Shown: piece after piece, positions 1 to 5,918 of the stretch
Layout: every line of letters begins with the position of its first letter
Position numbering within the stretch: position 1 is the stretch's first letter
NCBI GenBank assembly: GCA_030620005.1
Contig: JAUXAJ010000265.1
Location: 1-7,160, forward strand
Reading direction: 5' to 3'
Origin: Promethearchaeota archaeon
GTDB lineage: Archaea > Asgardarchaeota > Lokiarchaeia > Sigynarchaeales > SOKP01
DNA length: 7,160 nt
Notes under the pieces: model-generated
The model's input: the letters and a program-made list of their open reading frames with translations, nothing else
What the model was told of the DNA's origin: nothing
The model's database searches: none
Program-made: the position numbers and the translations under genes

Positions 1-479
1 TTTTCAAAAGTTATTATATGACCTTCTGTTATAATTTTTTTTATAGATATTATCTTGTAAATAATATTGAGTTCTTCGTTTAATACATCGTAATTTGTTT
101 GAATGCCTACGTCTTCCGTGGCTAATTCAGAATTAATGTAAAATGCCTTATATATCTCAGGAATACTTTGTAATTTATTTGCGAATTTAGTAAGTATTTT
201 TTCATAAACTTGATAATTAGGTTCGTGTTCAGACAATATAGCAGAAATCATCACTATTTCTTTTAACCCCCTTGCATACCTAGAATCCAAGCTCAGGATA
301 TAATTAGCCGTTTTAAAATCTGGAGTAAAGTAATGAAAAAAAAAACCATTAATGTCGTTTTCTAACAAGGATTTTATTAATCTCTCGTGTTCTTCGTATA
401 GCTCTTCTAATAGATTGTTTGGACTAGTTAAGAAAATCTTTGGACCAAAAACACGATCAAAATACGTAATTACGATCAA
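1..479 (-). CDS. Longin-like protein, 5' part only
   Basis: An open frame of 159 codons runs leftward off the window with no stop. I place the start at TTG (477-479), because an in-frame TGA lies seven codons upstream and no ATG or GTG lies between. The predicted N-terminus MIVITYFDRVFGPKIFL has the two-strand pattern with a turn at F-G-P that is common in archaeal longin- or roadblock-like domains. It is followed by a helix (about residues 22-38), a strand around FFFHYF, and strand-plus-helix text around NYILSLDSRYARGLKEIVMISAIL. No transmembrane segment or signal peptide is visible. Such profilin-like folds often serve as platforms for small GTPases, which fits the GTPase further along, but that is inference. 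A run of ten T in the coding strand (336-345) is a slippage-prone site. The gene is transcribed away from everything else. Family assignment is tentative; the reading frame itself is well supported. Confidence 0.6.
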   Translation of the reverse strand, partial: MIVITYFDRVFGPKIFLTSPNNLLEELYEEHERLIKSLLENDINGFFFHYFTPDFKTANYILSLDSRYARGLKEIVMISAILSEHEPNYQVYEKILTKFANKLQSIPEIYKAFYINSELATEDVGIQTNYDVLNEELNIIYKIISIKKIITEGHIITFE

Positions 480-509
480 ATCAAAAAACCACGATCAAAA
501 TGAGTAACA
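453..509. repeat. Three 19-bp direct repeats over a start codon
   Basis: The sequence ACGATCAAA recurs at 453, 472 and 491, exactly 19 bp apart. The first and third units agree at most of their 19 positions; the second shares only the first nine or so. On the minus strand the middle copy carries the proposed TTG start of the leftward gene, the first copy lies in its codons and the third lies just upstream. This could be a local duplication or a protein-binding array close to the promoter. Confidence 0.7.
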
Positions 510-538
510 AAAAACATTTGTTAATACTTTAACTTGTT

Positions 539-547
539 AAATATAAA
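539..547 (-). promoter_or_regulatory. TATA-like box of the leftward gene
   Basis: On the minus strand this reads TTTATATTT and is centred about 64 nt upstream of the proposed TTG start. The same spacing is seen before several other genes here, which suggests a 5' leader of roughly 30-35 nt. In such AT-rich DNA chance matches are easy, so the call rests on position. Confidence 0.35.
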
Positions 548-1012
548 TAATTATTGATTTATTTATTTCTATTTATTTGGAATAAAAAATTATTTTTAAT
601 TTCCCTTCATTTTAATTATATTTTATCTGTTTTTTCTTATTAACACTCTATTTAATAACGCAATAATAACTTTTTTCAAAGCTTTTCGTAAAAATATGAC
701 TTGACTAAATTTTTTTTTTAACCAATCCATCTTATTATAATAACAAATTTTTTTTTTTACACTACAGTTTTAGTTCCAGTTTTTGAAAAATGTTCGGCCT
801 CATAATAAAAAAAAACCATTTTTGTTTAAAACTTTTCAGCAAATTTTCAATATTAAATGAATATTTATTAGTCATATTATATAATCGGAACAAAATACTT
901 AAATCTCTTTACATATATGACAATTCACTTTTTGCTAAAAAATTACCCTATTTCATATTAATACTTAAATATCCTCTGAGATTTTTCGTATTAACTAAAC
1001 AACATGAAAATC

Positions 1013-1020
1013 TTTAAATA
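1013..1020 (+). promoter_or_regulatory. TATA-like box of the RHH gene
   Basis: TTTAAATA matches the archaeal box A well and is preceded by an A-rich stretch that could act as BRE. It is centred about 58 nt before the ATG, predicting transcription start near 1045 and a leader of about 30 nt. No convincing Shine-Dalgarno sequence precedes the ATG. Confidence 0.5.
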
Positions 1021-1073
1021 CTAAGAAATAATAAAATTAATTATTAACAGAGTTTTAATAGGCGATTGGAAAC

Positions 1074-1379
1074 ATGAAAATTGTAACAATTAATGTCCCA
1101 GAGAGTTATATAGAGGCTATTGATCGGTTAACAGGAGATCGAGGTTTATATCCATCAAGATCTGAGTTGATCCGGTGTGCCGTTCGAGAATTTTTAATAA
1201 AAGAGTTAAATTTAGCCAAAAATGTTATGAAATATAAAAATAAACCCAAATTCGACGATTTTGGCGAAGAATATGACGATACCAAAATTGTTCGCATTCC
1301 AATTGATAATAAGGACGAAAAAACTGGAATGCCCGTTCGGGATTTCAAAACATATAAAATTATTAAGCGTTTAGTTTAG
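1074..1379 (+). CDS. Ribbon-helix-helix (CopG-type) transcriptional regulator
   Basis: The 101-residue protein begins with KIVTINVPESYIEAIDRL, the beta strand and first helix typical of archaeal CopG/NikR-like RHH proteins. GLYPSRSELIRCAVREFLIKEL then forms the turn and second helix (about residues 24-45). In this fold the strand residues of a dimer enter the DNA major groove, so the protein should be a dimeric DNA-binding repressor. The remaining 55 residues are charged and lack the nickel-binding ACT domain of NikR, so the ligand, if any, is unknown. The gene stands alone, with its own TATA-like box and a strong hairpin terminator, so it is probably monocistronic; RHH genes commonly regulate themselves. 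It ends in TAG, followed five codons later by an in-frame TAA (1395-1397), which matters if TAG is recoded in this genome. The fold call is secure; the target is unknown. Confidence 0.9.
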   Translation: MKIVTINVPESYIEAIDRLTGDRGLYPSRSELIRCAVREFLIKELNLAKNVMKYKNKPKFDDFGEEYDDTKIVRIPIDNKDEKTGMPVRDFKTYKIIKRLV

Positions 1380-1428
1380 AATTTAATAATTCTTTAAGGC
1401 TATAAGAAAGAATAGGGGAAGATGTTTG

Positions 1429-1455
1429 ATAGAGAGAAAATCTCTCTATTTTTTT
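1429..1455 (+). terminator. Hairpin plus T-tract terminator after the RHH gene
   Basis: ATAGAGAGA (1429-1437) pairs perfectly with TCTCTCTAT (1441-1449) around a 3-nt loop. Seven T follow, then A and another T run. This looks like a classic intrinsic terminator; in archaea the T-tract alone often suffices. It lies about 50 nt after the TAG stop. Confidence 0.8.
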
Positions 1456-1564
1456 ATTTTTTTGGTAATTATCTTTACAGCCTATTGAGCATTCTTAGAA
1501 TATGAATGCGATTTTGATCATGATTAAAAATTTGAAATTTTTTCAAAATATGATTAATTATCAA

Positions 1565-1648
1565 TGAAAATTTAATCTTTTTAATTTAAATCAAGATTAA
1601 CGAAAATGAAAATTTACTATTTTTAATTTAAATCAAGTTTAACGAAAA
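1565..1648. repeat. 42-bp tandem duplication
   Basis: Units 1565-1606 and 1607-1648 are the same length and differ at only three positions by direct comparison (1575, 1577 and 1596 of the first unit). Each contains the palindromic core TTTAATTTAAAT-like text followed by CAAG and TTAACGAAAA. A third copy begins after 1648 but decays within a few bases. It is intergenic, and its function is unknown. Confidence 0.8.
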
Positions 1649-1971
1649 TGAACAATTTTAAAAAAAAACTAAATTCAACATTCTCAAATGAAAAAAATGA
1701 AATTTAAAACTTACGAGATTGATCAAAAATAATAAATTTTTAATCGAAGTTGAAAAAAATAGATCTCTATAAAAAATTAATACTTATTCATGAACAAATC
1801 TTTTTTTTGTCGGGTGAGATTTTTGTTTATTAATAATTCTTTAAGTCCCATAATACACGGAATTTTTGAGTCTCTTTTTAATAATTTTTACATTTAGTAG
1901 TAATTCCAAGTCTCGTGTTCTTAAAAAGTATCAAAAGAATTCGGAATATACTTAACTACCTACATTAAATT

Positions 1972-1979
1972 TTTATAAT
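1972..1979 (+). promoter_or_regulatory. TATA-like box of the coiled-coil protein gene
   Basis: TTTATAAT is centred about 57 nt before the TTG start at 2032, the same spacing as for the RHH gene, predicting a leader of about 30 nt. Confidence 0.4.
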
Positions 1980-2031
1980 CGTGTTGATAATATTTTTGTA
2001 AGAAGGAAATTAAGGAAAAACGGTAATAGAA

Positions 2032-2838
2032 TTGTTTGAATTTGAGAAGAATTTACGATTTGATCCCGGCGATTATTTAGTTTCGAGCGAACTTTCAGAA
2101 ACTCAAAAGAAAAGGATAGATGACGCCACGTTAATCTTTAAAGACAACATTGTTGGAGAAATTAAAAAACTTGGGGGCACTCGTAAGGAGAATGAGGCTA
2201 AATTTGAAGAAATATCAAAAAAAGTTGAGGCAGAGCTAAAAAATTTTGATAAGGATTATCAAAAGGATTTCAAGAACTATATTAATTTATTAGCCAAGTT
2301 AATTGAAGATTTGAGCGTAACAATAGTTCCCGTAAAAGAAATGCCATGGCCGGATGTGTTCTTCTGTACAATCCCTCGAATTGTTATTGAAAAGAACAAA
2401 CTTAAACTATTGGATAATGCCATTGCTTATTACGGCGAAATCAAGTGCGTGATTTCTCGAACAATAATTTTTGGAAAGATTAAGGGGGAGAAACCGCTTT
2501 TTGCGCCAATAATGGGAGATCTTGAGATAGACTACAAAATTGATGGTTCTCATTCGGGTTCTAAATCAGAAAGCTTTTCTTACATCAATGCTATTATAAA
2601 TTCATTAGAAAAATCGTCCACGAGAAGTCATTTAACGAAATATCTAGAAGCTTATCAGGCCCACGGCGACCCTATCTGTGATTTTCTGAAAAAAAACGAT
2701 GAGTTAATGAATTCAATGGAAGCGCTTATTTCTGGTTTGGAGTCAAAACGACTTAGTAATGATATAGCTATCTGCGGCATAGCCATTCCTCATCCAACGG
2801 ATAATACTAGTTTACTGATAGTAATCGATGAGGGTTAA
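2032..2838 (+). CDS. Unrecognised protein with N-terminal coiled coil
   Basis: I do not recognise this 268-residue protein. It starts at TTG: an in-frame TAA at 2011-2013 lies only six codons upstream and no other start codon falls between, while AAGGAAA near 2012-2018 could be a distant ribosome-binding site. Residues of about 20-92 are rich in K and E with heptad-like hydrophobics, suggesting a long helix pair or coiled coil. From about 95 to 175 the text is strand-rich (SVTIVPV, RIVIEKNKLKLL, CVISRTIIFGKI), followed by a helical stretch and a final strand pair near IAICGIAIP and SLLIVIDEG. There is no signal peptide, membrane segment or familiar catalytic motif, so it is probably soluble. 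After the TAA stop the same frame is open for 161 more codons into the zinc-ribbon gene. The two may therefore be a split gene, an operon pair, or one protein made in part by readthrough. Confidence 0.75.
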   Translation: MFEFEKNLRFDPGDYLVSSELSETQKKRIDDATLIFKDNIVGEIKKLGGTRKENEAKFEEISKKVEAELKNFDKDYQKDFKNYINLLAKLIEDLSVTIVPVKEMPWPDVFFCTIPRIVIEKNKLKLLDNAIAYYGEIKCVISRTIIFGKIKGEKPLFAPIMGDLEIDYKIDGSHSGSKSESFSYINAIINSLEKSSTRSHLTKYLEAYQAHGDPICDFLKKNDELMNSMEALISGLESKRLSNDIAICGIAIPHPTDNTSLLIVIDEG

Positions 2839-2874
2839 GATTCAAGTAAATATTCTAGATGTTTTGAAGGATTA

Positions 2875-3324
2875 TTGAGGTTTTCCGCGGCGTGTTGTGA
2901 GGCGCCATCCACTCGTAAGGGCGCTGATACTCAGCAAGCCCCTCAAGTACCGCAAACACATGGAGTGGTCAGAACTCCTGGAGGACAAGAGCTTAAAACC
3001 TGGACTGCAACTGAGCTTGCAGAACAGGCACAGCAACGGAGTGGAAGCGTGCCTCCCGGAATGGCTGTTTGGAACCAAGAGGAACTTTTGAAAATGGCAA
3101 GGGAGAGAGGGAATGGTATTCCAGAAGGAATGGAAGTTTGGGACGAGGAATCCTTGAAAGAATTAACGAAAAGAAGACAAGGGGGAAATCTAAACATTCC
3201 AGAGTGGGAACCTGAATCTGAAATGAAAGAATGTTCAAAATGTGGATATACTTTAAGGGAAGGCTGGAAAAAGTGCCCTATTTGTGAGACACCGGTTGAT
3301 TCTAGCACTTCTGAAGAAAAATGA
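2875..3324 (+). CDS. Trp-repeat and zinc-ribbon protein
   Basis: The 149-residue frame has a Q/P-rich N-terminal part, then three 23-residue repeats and a C-terminal zinc ribbon. The repeats share W43, W66 and W89, L at W+5, A/A/T at W+9 and R at W+12. The ribbon has two Cys pairs, C120-x2-C123 and C134-x2-C137, and should bind one zinc, commonly for protein or nucleic-acid contact. The start is uncertain. TTG at 2875 is the first usual start after the preceding TAA, and a TATA-like AAATATT about 25 nt upstream would allow a leaderless transcript. The frame, however, is open all the way back to the upstream gene's TAA. The first 180 bases are about 57% G+C by my count, far above the surroundings. 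I do not know the family or the function. Confidence 0.65.
   Translation: MRFSAACCEAPSTRKGADTQQAPQVPQTHGVVRTPGGQELKTWTATELAEQAQQRSGSVPPGMAVWNQEELLKMARERGNGIPEGMEVWDEESLKELTKRRQGGNLNIPEWEPESEMKECSKCGYTLREGWKKCPICETPVDSSTSEEK
2980..3183 (+). repeat. Three 23-codon repeats inside the zinc-ribbon gene
   Basis: The encoded units centre on W43, W66 and W89, spaced exactly 23 residues apart. The second and third units read PGMAVW and EGMEVW before a helix-like tail ending in A-x-x-R or T-x-x-R. The first unit has a two-residue longer approach to its Trp and is the most diverged. The DNA copies have drifted, so this is an old duplication kept at protein level. Confidence 0.75.
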
Positions 3325-3392
3325 ACGGGTAATAATTCTAAAAAATCGCACTATTAATAGAAAAGATTTTAAAATATAAAATTGAACTCCTC

Positions 3393-3438
3393 TTTTTTTA
3401 ATAAGACTAGTATAACGCAATAAAAAGATCTTTTTTTT
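3393..3438 (+). terminator. T-tracts after the zinc-ribbon gene
   Basis: A seven-T run (3393-3399) and an eight-T run (3431-3438) follow the TGA stop. The second forms the right half of the palindrome AAAAAGATCTTTTT (3422-3435). T runs of this kind are sufficient terminators in many archaea, so transcription of the upstream pair probably ends here and the GTPase gene has its own promoter. Confidence 0.45.
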
Positions 3439-3605
3439 CTCCTCCAATAATGAACCCTTTAGAGTCCATAGTTTTAAATTTTATTAAGAATTAGATTTTA
3501 TCGGGAAAACCTTATAAGAATGTATAAATCTTGCTAAATTTTAAAAACCATTTCTTTAAAATCTAAAAATACTCAAAAGATTTTTTTATAATTCATTATT
3601 ATCAA

Positions 3606-4646
3606 ATGTATAAGAAACTACCAAATATTAATAAAAAATTGCTTCATAACATATTTCTTTTTCAAAATTTTGAAGAAATCAGCGAACTTAGCATTTACAG
3701 TTATCACGAGGAAATTATTAAGATTGACAATGAAGATCTTATAAATAAAATATTATATGGGCATGACCATGGTAGTTCCACTAAAAACTCTAAATATTAC
3801 ATTAGTACACCCGTTGCCCAAGTGATTCACGGATTAAACATCTACTCTTGTAGCATTGGAAAAAACATGATTATGGGGTTAGTTTTTGACAAAGACGATA
3901 ATCCATACGATTATAAAGAGATGTTTAAAGCGTTACTGAACGAGTCGTTAAATAATGAGAAAGTGTGCTCGTTTGAAGATGAACTGGAAATCGATAATTT
4001 TTTAATCACGCTGTTCATTGAAATTAGAAGATATGGCGACGAAATTATTGAAAAAAGCCCTGAATTAGCTTACTATTACGAGGATCTTTATCAACCGTCT
4101 CTTACTAAAGTTTTTTTGTTTGGGTTGGACGAGGTAGGTAAATCCTCGTTAGTTAGAAGAATTAAAACCGGCGAATATAACGACAATTACTTCGGTCCAA
4201 CTAGAAAATTTAATATTGAGTATATCCATCGCAAAACTGAGCAAGATCCCCAAGAACACTTATTGGCGTTTTGGGACATGCCTGGACAGAGGATTTTTCG
4301 CTCAAAATGGCTAATGGGCCTTCAAGATTCGAATGTTATCGTTTACATGTTCGATGTAAGCAATCAAATACGTTTTGAAGAATCTAAAAATGAATTTTGG
4401 AAGTTATTAAACCTCTTCGAGCTATCTGGAGTCCCGTTAATAATAATGGGAAATAAAATCGATTTACTCGACCAATCTGCAGATATTAGCGAAGAACAAC
4501 TTGTTAGGTTGAAGAGAGAAATTTTCCAACGCTTTGATTTTGAAAAAATTAAAGAGAGAAAGTGGGAATTCTTATTTACTTCTGTAAAATTTGGTCATAA
4601 TGTTGAAAGCGTTGTAGAACTTATTTTTGATTTAATTTCTTTGTAA
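3606..4646 (+). CDS. Arf/Ras-type small GTPase with N-terminal extension
   Basis: The 346-residue protein carries a full GTPase domain after an extension of about 165 residues. The nucleotide motifs are all present: P-loop GLDEVGKSS (173-181), switch I threonine T199 in GPTRKFN, WDMPGQ (223-228) as G3, NKID (283-286) as G4 and TSVK (325-328) as G5. The W-D-x-x-G-Q form with P-T-x-x-F-N is closest to the Arf/Sar group. Q228 is the usual catalytic glutamine, so hydrolysis should be possible. The extension has a strand-turn-strand pattern (IYSCSIGKNMIMGLVFD) followed by a helix, suggesting a longin- or roadblock-like domain, the kind that often regulates such GTPases; this part is tentative. There is no lipid-anchor cysteine at the C-terminus. 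The gene lies between T-tracts and a 238-base gap, so it is probably transcribed alone. Eukaryote-like GTPases of this design are numerous in Asgard archaea. Confidence 0.92.
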   Translation: MYKKLPNINKKLLHNIFLFQNFEEISELSIYSYHEEIIKIDNEDLINKILYGHDHGSSTKNSKYYISTPVAQVIHGLNIYSCSIGKNMIMGLVFDKDDNPYDYKEMFKALLNESLNNEKVCSFEDELEIDNFLITLFIEIRRYGDEIIEKSPELAYYYEDLYQPSLTKVFLFGLDEVGKSSLVRRIKTGEYNDNYFGPTRKFNIEYIHRKTEQDPQEHLLAFWDMPGQRIFRSKWLMGLQDSNVIVYMFDVSNQIRFEESKNEFWKLLNLFELSGVPLIIMGNKIDLLDQSADISEEQLVRLKREIFQRFDFEKIKERKWEFLFTSVKFGHNVESVVELIFDLISL

Positions 4647-4676
4647 AATGATTTCTAGTAGTAATTTTTATAGCTT

Positions 4677-4741
4677 AATTTTCTCGAAAGCCCGTGAATT
4701 TTTAAATAAACTACACGCCTAAGTTAATCTCGAGAATAATT
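4677..4741. repeat. Inverted repeat after the GTPase gene
   Basis: AATTTTCTCGA (4677-4687) and TCGAGAATAATT (4730-4741) are near-perfect inverted copies with one unpaired base and about 42 nt between them. It may be a 3' end structure of the GTPase transcript or an operator; no T-tract follows. Confidence 0.35.
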
Positions 4742-4800
4742 GATAAAAGTTAAAACTATCTTCACTAATAATACAAATTCTATCAAAATTGAGCAATAAA

Positions 4801-4808
4801 TTTAAATA
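4801..4808 (+). promoter_or_regulatory. TATA-like box of the V4R gene
   Basis: TTTAAATA is a good box A match about 80 nt before the ATG, so transcription would start near 4833 with a leader of about 50 nt. That leader includes the five-codon frame described separately. Confidence 0.45.
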
Positions 4809-4865
4809 ACAAGACACTTTAAATTTCTATTGTATCTTCATTTAAAGAAGTTATCTAAACTCAAC

Positions 4866-4883
4866 ATGGATCTTCAAATGTAA
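4866..4883 (+). other. Five-codon upstream reading frame
   Basis: ATG GAT CTT CAA ATG TAA ends one base before the ATG of the V4R gene. This arrangement would allow reinitiation after the short leader peptide, but the frame is so short that chance is the simpler explanation. Confidence 0.2.
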
Positions 4884-4884
4884 A

Positions 4885-5481
4885 ATGTTTAAAAAATTAA
4901 AAAAAGAATTGCAAATCAACATCGAAGAAAATGAAGGCCAATTGTATTTGGGTCCAAAAGCTAAAAACATACACTTGCTAATGCTAAGACCCATAGATAT
5001 TATAGAATTCTCTGAGTTTGCTGGCTCAGATGCGGAAGATGTTCTCGTTTGGGTTGGAAAATCGTTAGGACAAGATTTATTACGAAGATTTTTTTATTTT
5101 AAAGATTGGGCCCCCGTAGATTTATCTACAAAAAAGGAAGTTATTATAGGCTGCCTTCAAGCGATAGAACTCTTAGGATTTGGAGTTTTGAAAGCAATTT
5201 TTAAAAAAAGCCATGTTCTAATTATTGTATATGACTCCTTTGCACTAGACGAAAAAGAAAATATCATGGCAAAAAACTTGTGCCTACTTTATCAGGGAAT
5301 TTTAACGTCTATCTTTGAGACTTTATTGATCGAAACTGATGCTGAAGAAATTGAGTGCTGTTTATTGAACAGTGACAAATGCGTTTTTAAATTTGAACTT
5401 TTAAATGTAGAATTTGAAGACGAGGATATTGATGGGGGGCAAGACGAGGAAAGCGTTTCCGATTTCTTATCCGCGCTTTAA
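4885..5481 (+). CDS. V4R (Bet3-fold) domain protein
   Basis: This 198-residue protein ends its domain with E-I-E-C158-C-L-L-N-S-D-K-C166-V-F-K-F. This matches the V4R signature, in which two cysteines eight residues apart flank a G-D or N-S-D turn and lead into a final strand. The middle (about residues 85-140) has the expected helices around QAIELLGFGVLKAIF and LCLLYQGILTSIFETLL. V4R domains are small-molecule or metal-binding sensor modules sharing their fold with the Bet3 subunits of TRAPP, which act on Rab GTPases. The two cysteines here could bind metal or a ligand. The C-terminal 25 residues are strongly acidic. The start is the ATG at 4885; the preceding in-frame text offers no better one. 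Lying directly after the GTPase gene in the same direction, it could be a GTPase partner, but the 238-base gap and separate TATA-like box mean that co-expression is not shown. Confidence 0.75.
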   Translation: MFKKLKKELQINIEENEGQLYLGPKAKNIHLLMLRPIDIIEFSEFAGSDAEDVLVWVGKSLGQDLLRRFFYFKDWAPVDLSTKKEVIIGCLQAIELLGFGVLKAIFKKSHVLIIVYDSFALDEKENIMAKNLCLLYQGILTSIFETLLIETDAEEIECCLLNSDKCVFKFELLNVEFEDEDIDGGQDEESVSDFLSAL

Positions 5482-5500
5482 CTCAAATAAATTATCAACT

Positions 5501-5520
5501 CTAAAACGCGTTAGTTTTAG
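5501..5520 (+). terminator. Hairpin after the V4R gene
   Basis: CTAAAAC (5501-5507) pairs perfectly with GTTTTAG (5514-5520) around GCGTTA, 20 nt after the stop codon. No T-tract follows, so it may be a transcript-end or stability structure rather than an intrinsic terminator. Confidence 0.35.
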
Positions 5521-5578
5521 CACTTGGACGGCTTAAAATTAATTCCTTACTATTTCCTAATTGAAAATTAATACTAAA

Positions 5579-5587
5579 TTATAAATA
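5579..5587 (+). promoter_or_regulatory. TATA-like box before the 35-codon frame
   Basis: TTATAAATA is a strong box A match centred about 58 nt before the ATG at 5641, the same geometry as at the RHH gene. It is the main reason to take the small frame seriously. Confidence 0.4.
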
Positions 5588-5640
5588 CCATCTTGATCAT
5601 TTATGTTAAGGTTAAGGCAGAGAATTAATATTAATTAAAC

Positions 5641-5748
5641 ATGAGATGTGTAATCCAATTGGCTTTAGCTCTTGCAGATGGAAAGAATTCAAAAAAAAAG
5701 CACGGTATTATCTTTTTAGAAACATGCAAAAAAAATTCGTTACTTTAA
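5641..5748 (+). CDS. Possible 35-residue protein
   Basis: ATG to TAA encodes MRCVIQLALALADGKNSKKK followed by HGIIFLETCKKNSLL. It has a well-placed TATA-like box and a perfect inverted repeat three bases after the stop, so it has the outline of a complete small transcription unit. The text consists of a hydrophobic helix, a lysine-rich turn and a strand. The order helix, G-K-rich turn, HG-I-I-F strand faintly recalls the start of DAC (DisA_N) domains, so it could also be a remnant of a longer gene, but the resemblance is too short to call. The codons look less AT-random than the spacer around them. Confidence 0.35.
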   Translation: MRCVIQLALALADGKNSKKKHGIIFLETCKKNSLL

Positions 5749-5750
5749 CG

Positions 5751-5770
5751 AAGTGTGAAGTTTCACACTT
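5751..5770 (+). terminator. Perfect inverted repeat after the 35-codon frame
   Basis: AAGTGTGAA and TTCACACTT are exact reverse complements separated by GT (a stem of eight with a 4-nt loop is more realistic). Only a short, broken T run follows. It may end the small transcript or be an operator upstream of cdhA. Confidence 0.45.
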
Positions 5771-5853
5771 TTAAATTTTAGCCAACATCCTCAATTCAAC
5801 TTACGAATATAACCATTAACTATTAAATTATTAAAACCGTCCTATTCATAGAA

Positions 5854-5894
5854 CTTTAAAATCATCAAAGATAAAATTAATTATTAAATTAAAT
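5854..5894 (+). promoter_or_regulatory. Promoter region of cdhA
   Basis: Two TATA-like options exist. CTTTAAAA (5854-5861), about 61 nt before the ATG, would give a leader of about 30 nt like other genes here. ATTAAATA (5887-5894), about 28 nt before the ATG, would give a leaderless mRNA. Between them lies a 17-mer (5871-5887) that also occurs in the RHH leader (1031-1047). No ribosome-binding site is visible. Confidence 0.35.
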
Positions 5895-5918
5895 AAAAAA
5901 AAAAAATCTGAAAACAAA

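Larger units (their letters stand above)
480..1073. other. AT-rich spacer between divergent genes
   Basis: This stretch separates the leftward longin-like gene from the rightward RHH gene. It contains both their TATA-like boxes, long T runs at about 709-719 and 748-757, and one 75-codon open frame (790-1017) that I do not accept as a gene because its composition is that of random AT-rich DNA. No RNA gene or mobile element is apparent. Confidence 0.6.
1456..2031. other. AT-rich spacer with repeats
   Basis: No credible gene is seen on either strand. The stretch holds a 42-bp tandem duplication, several GATCAAAA/TTTTGATC-type motifs (around 1512 and 1721), and a 16-mer TTAATAATTCTTTAAG (1830-1845) that also occurs just after the RHH gene (1383-1398). 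A TATA-like box for the next gene lies at its right end. Confidence 0.55.
5482..5918. other. Spacer with a possible small gene
   Basis: Apart from the hairpin after the V4R gene, this region contains a 35-codon reading frame with a TATA-like box and a trailing hairpin, and the AT-rich promoter region of cdhA. No RNA gene, transposon end or CRISPR repeat is apparent. Confidence 0.55.

Noticed and set aside
790..1017. 75-codon open frame on the plus strand
   Set aside because: Its residues (F, L, I, K, Y, N) simply mirror AT-rich DNA. There is no recognisable motif, no convincing start signal, and it fills promoter space of the RHH gene.
1106..1348. Minus-strand open frame opposite the RHH gene
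   Set aside because: It is the antisense shadow of a well-supported RHH coding region.
2872..3447. Several open frames overlapping the zinc-ribbon gene on both strands
   Set aside because: The GC-rich stretch has few stops in any frame. Only the plus frame 2875-3324 shows regular repeats and a Cys4 zinc ribbon.
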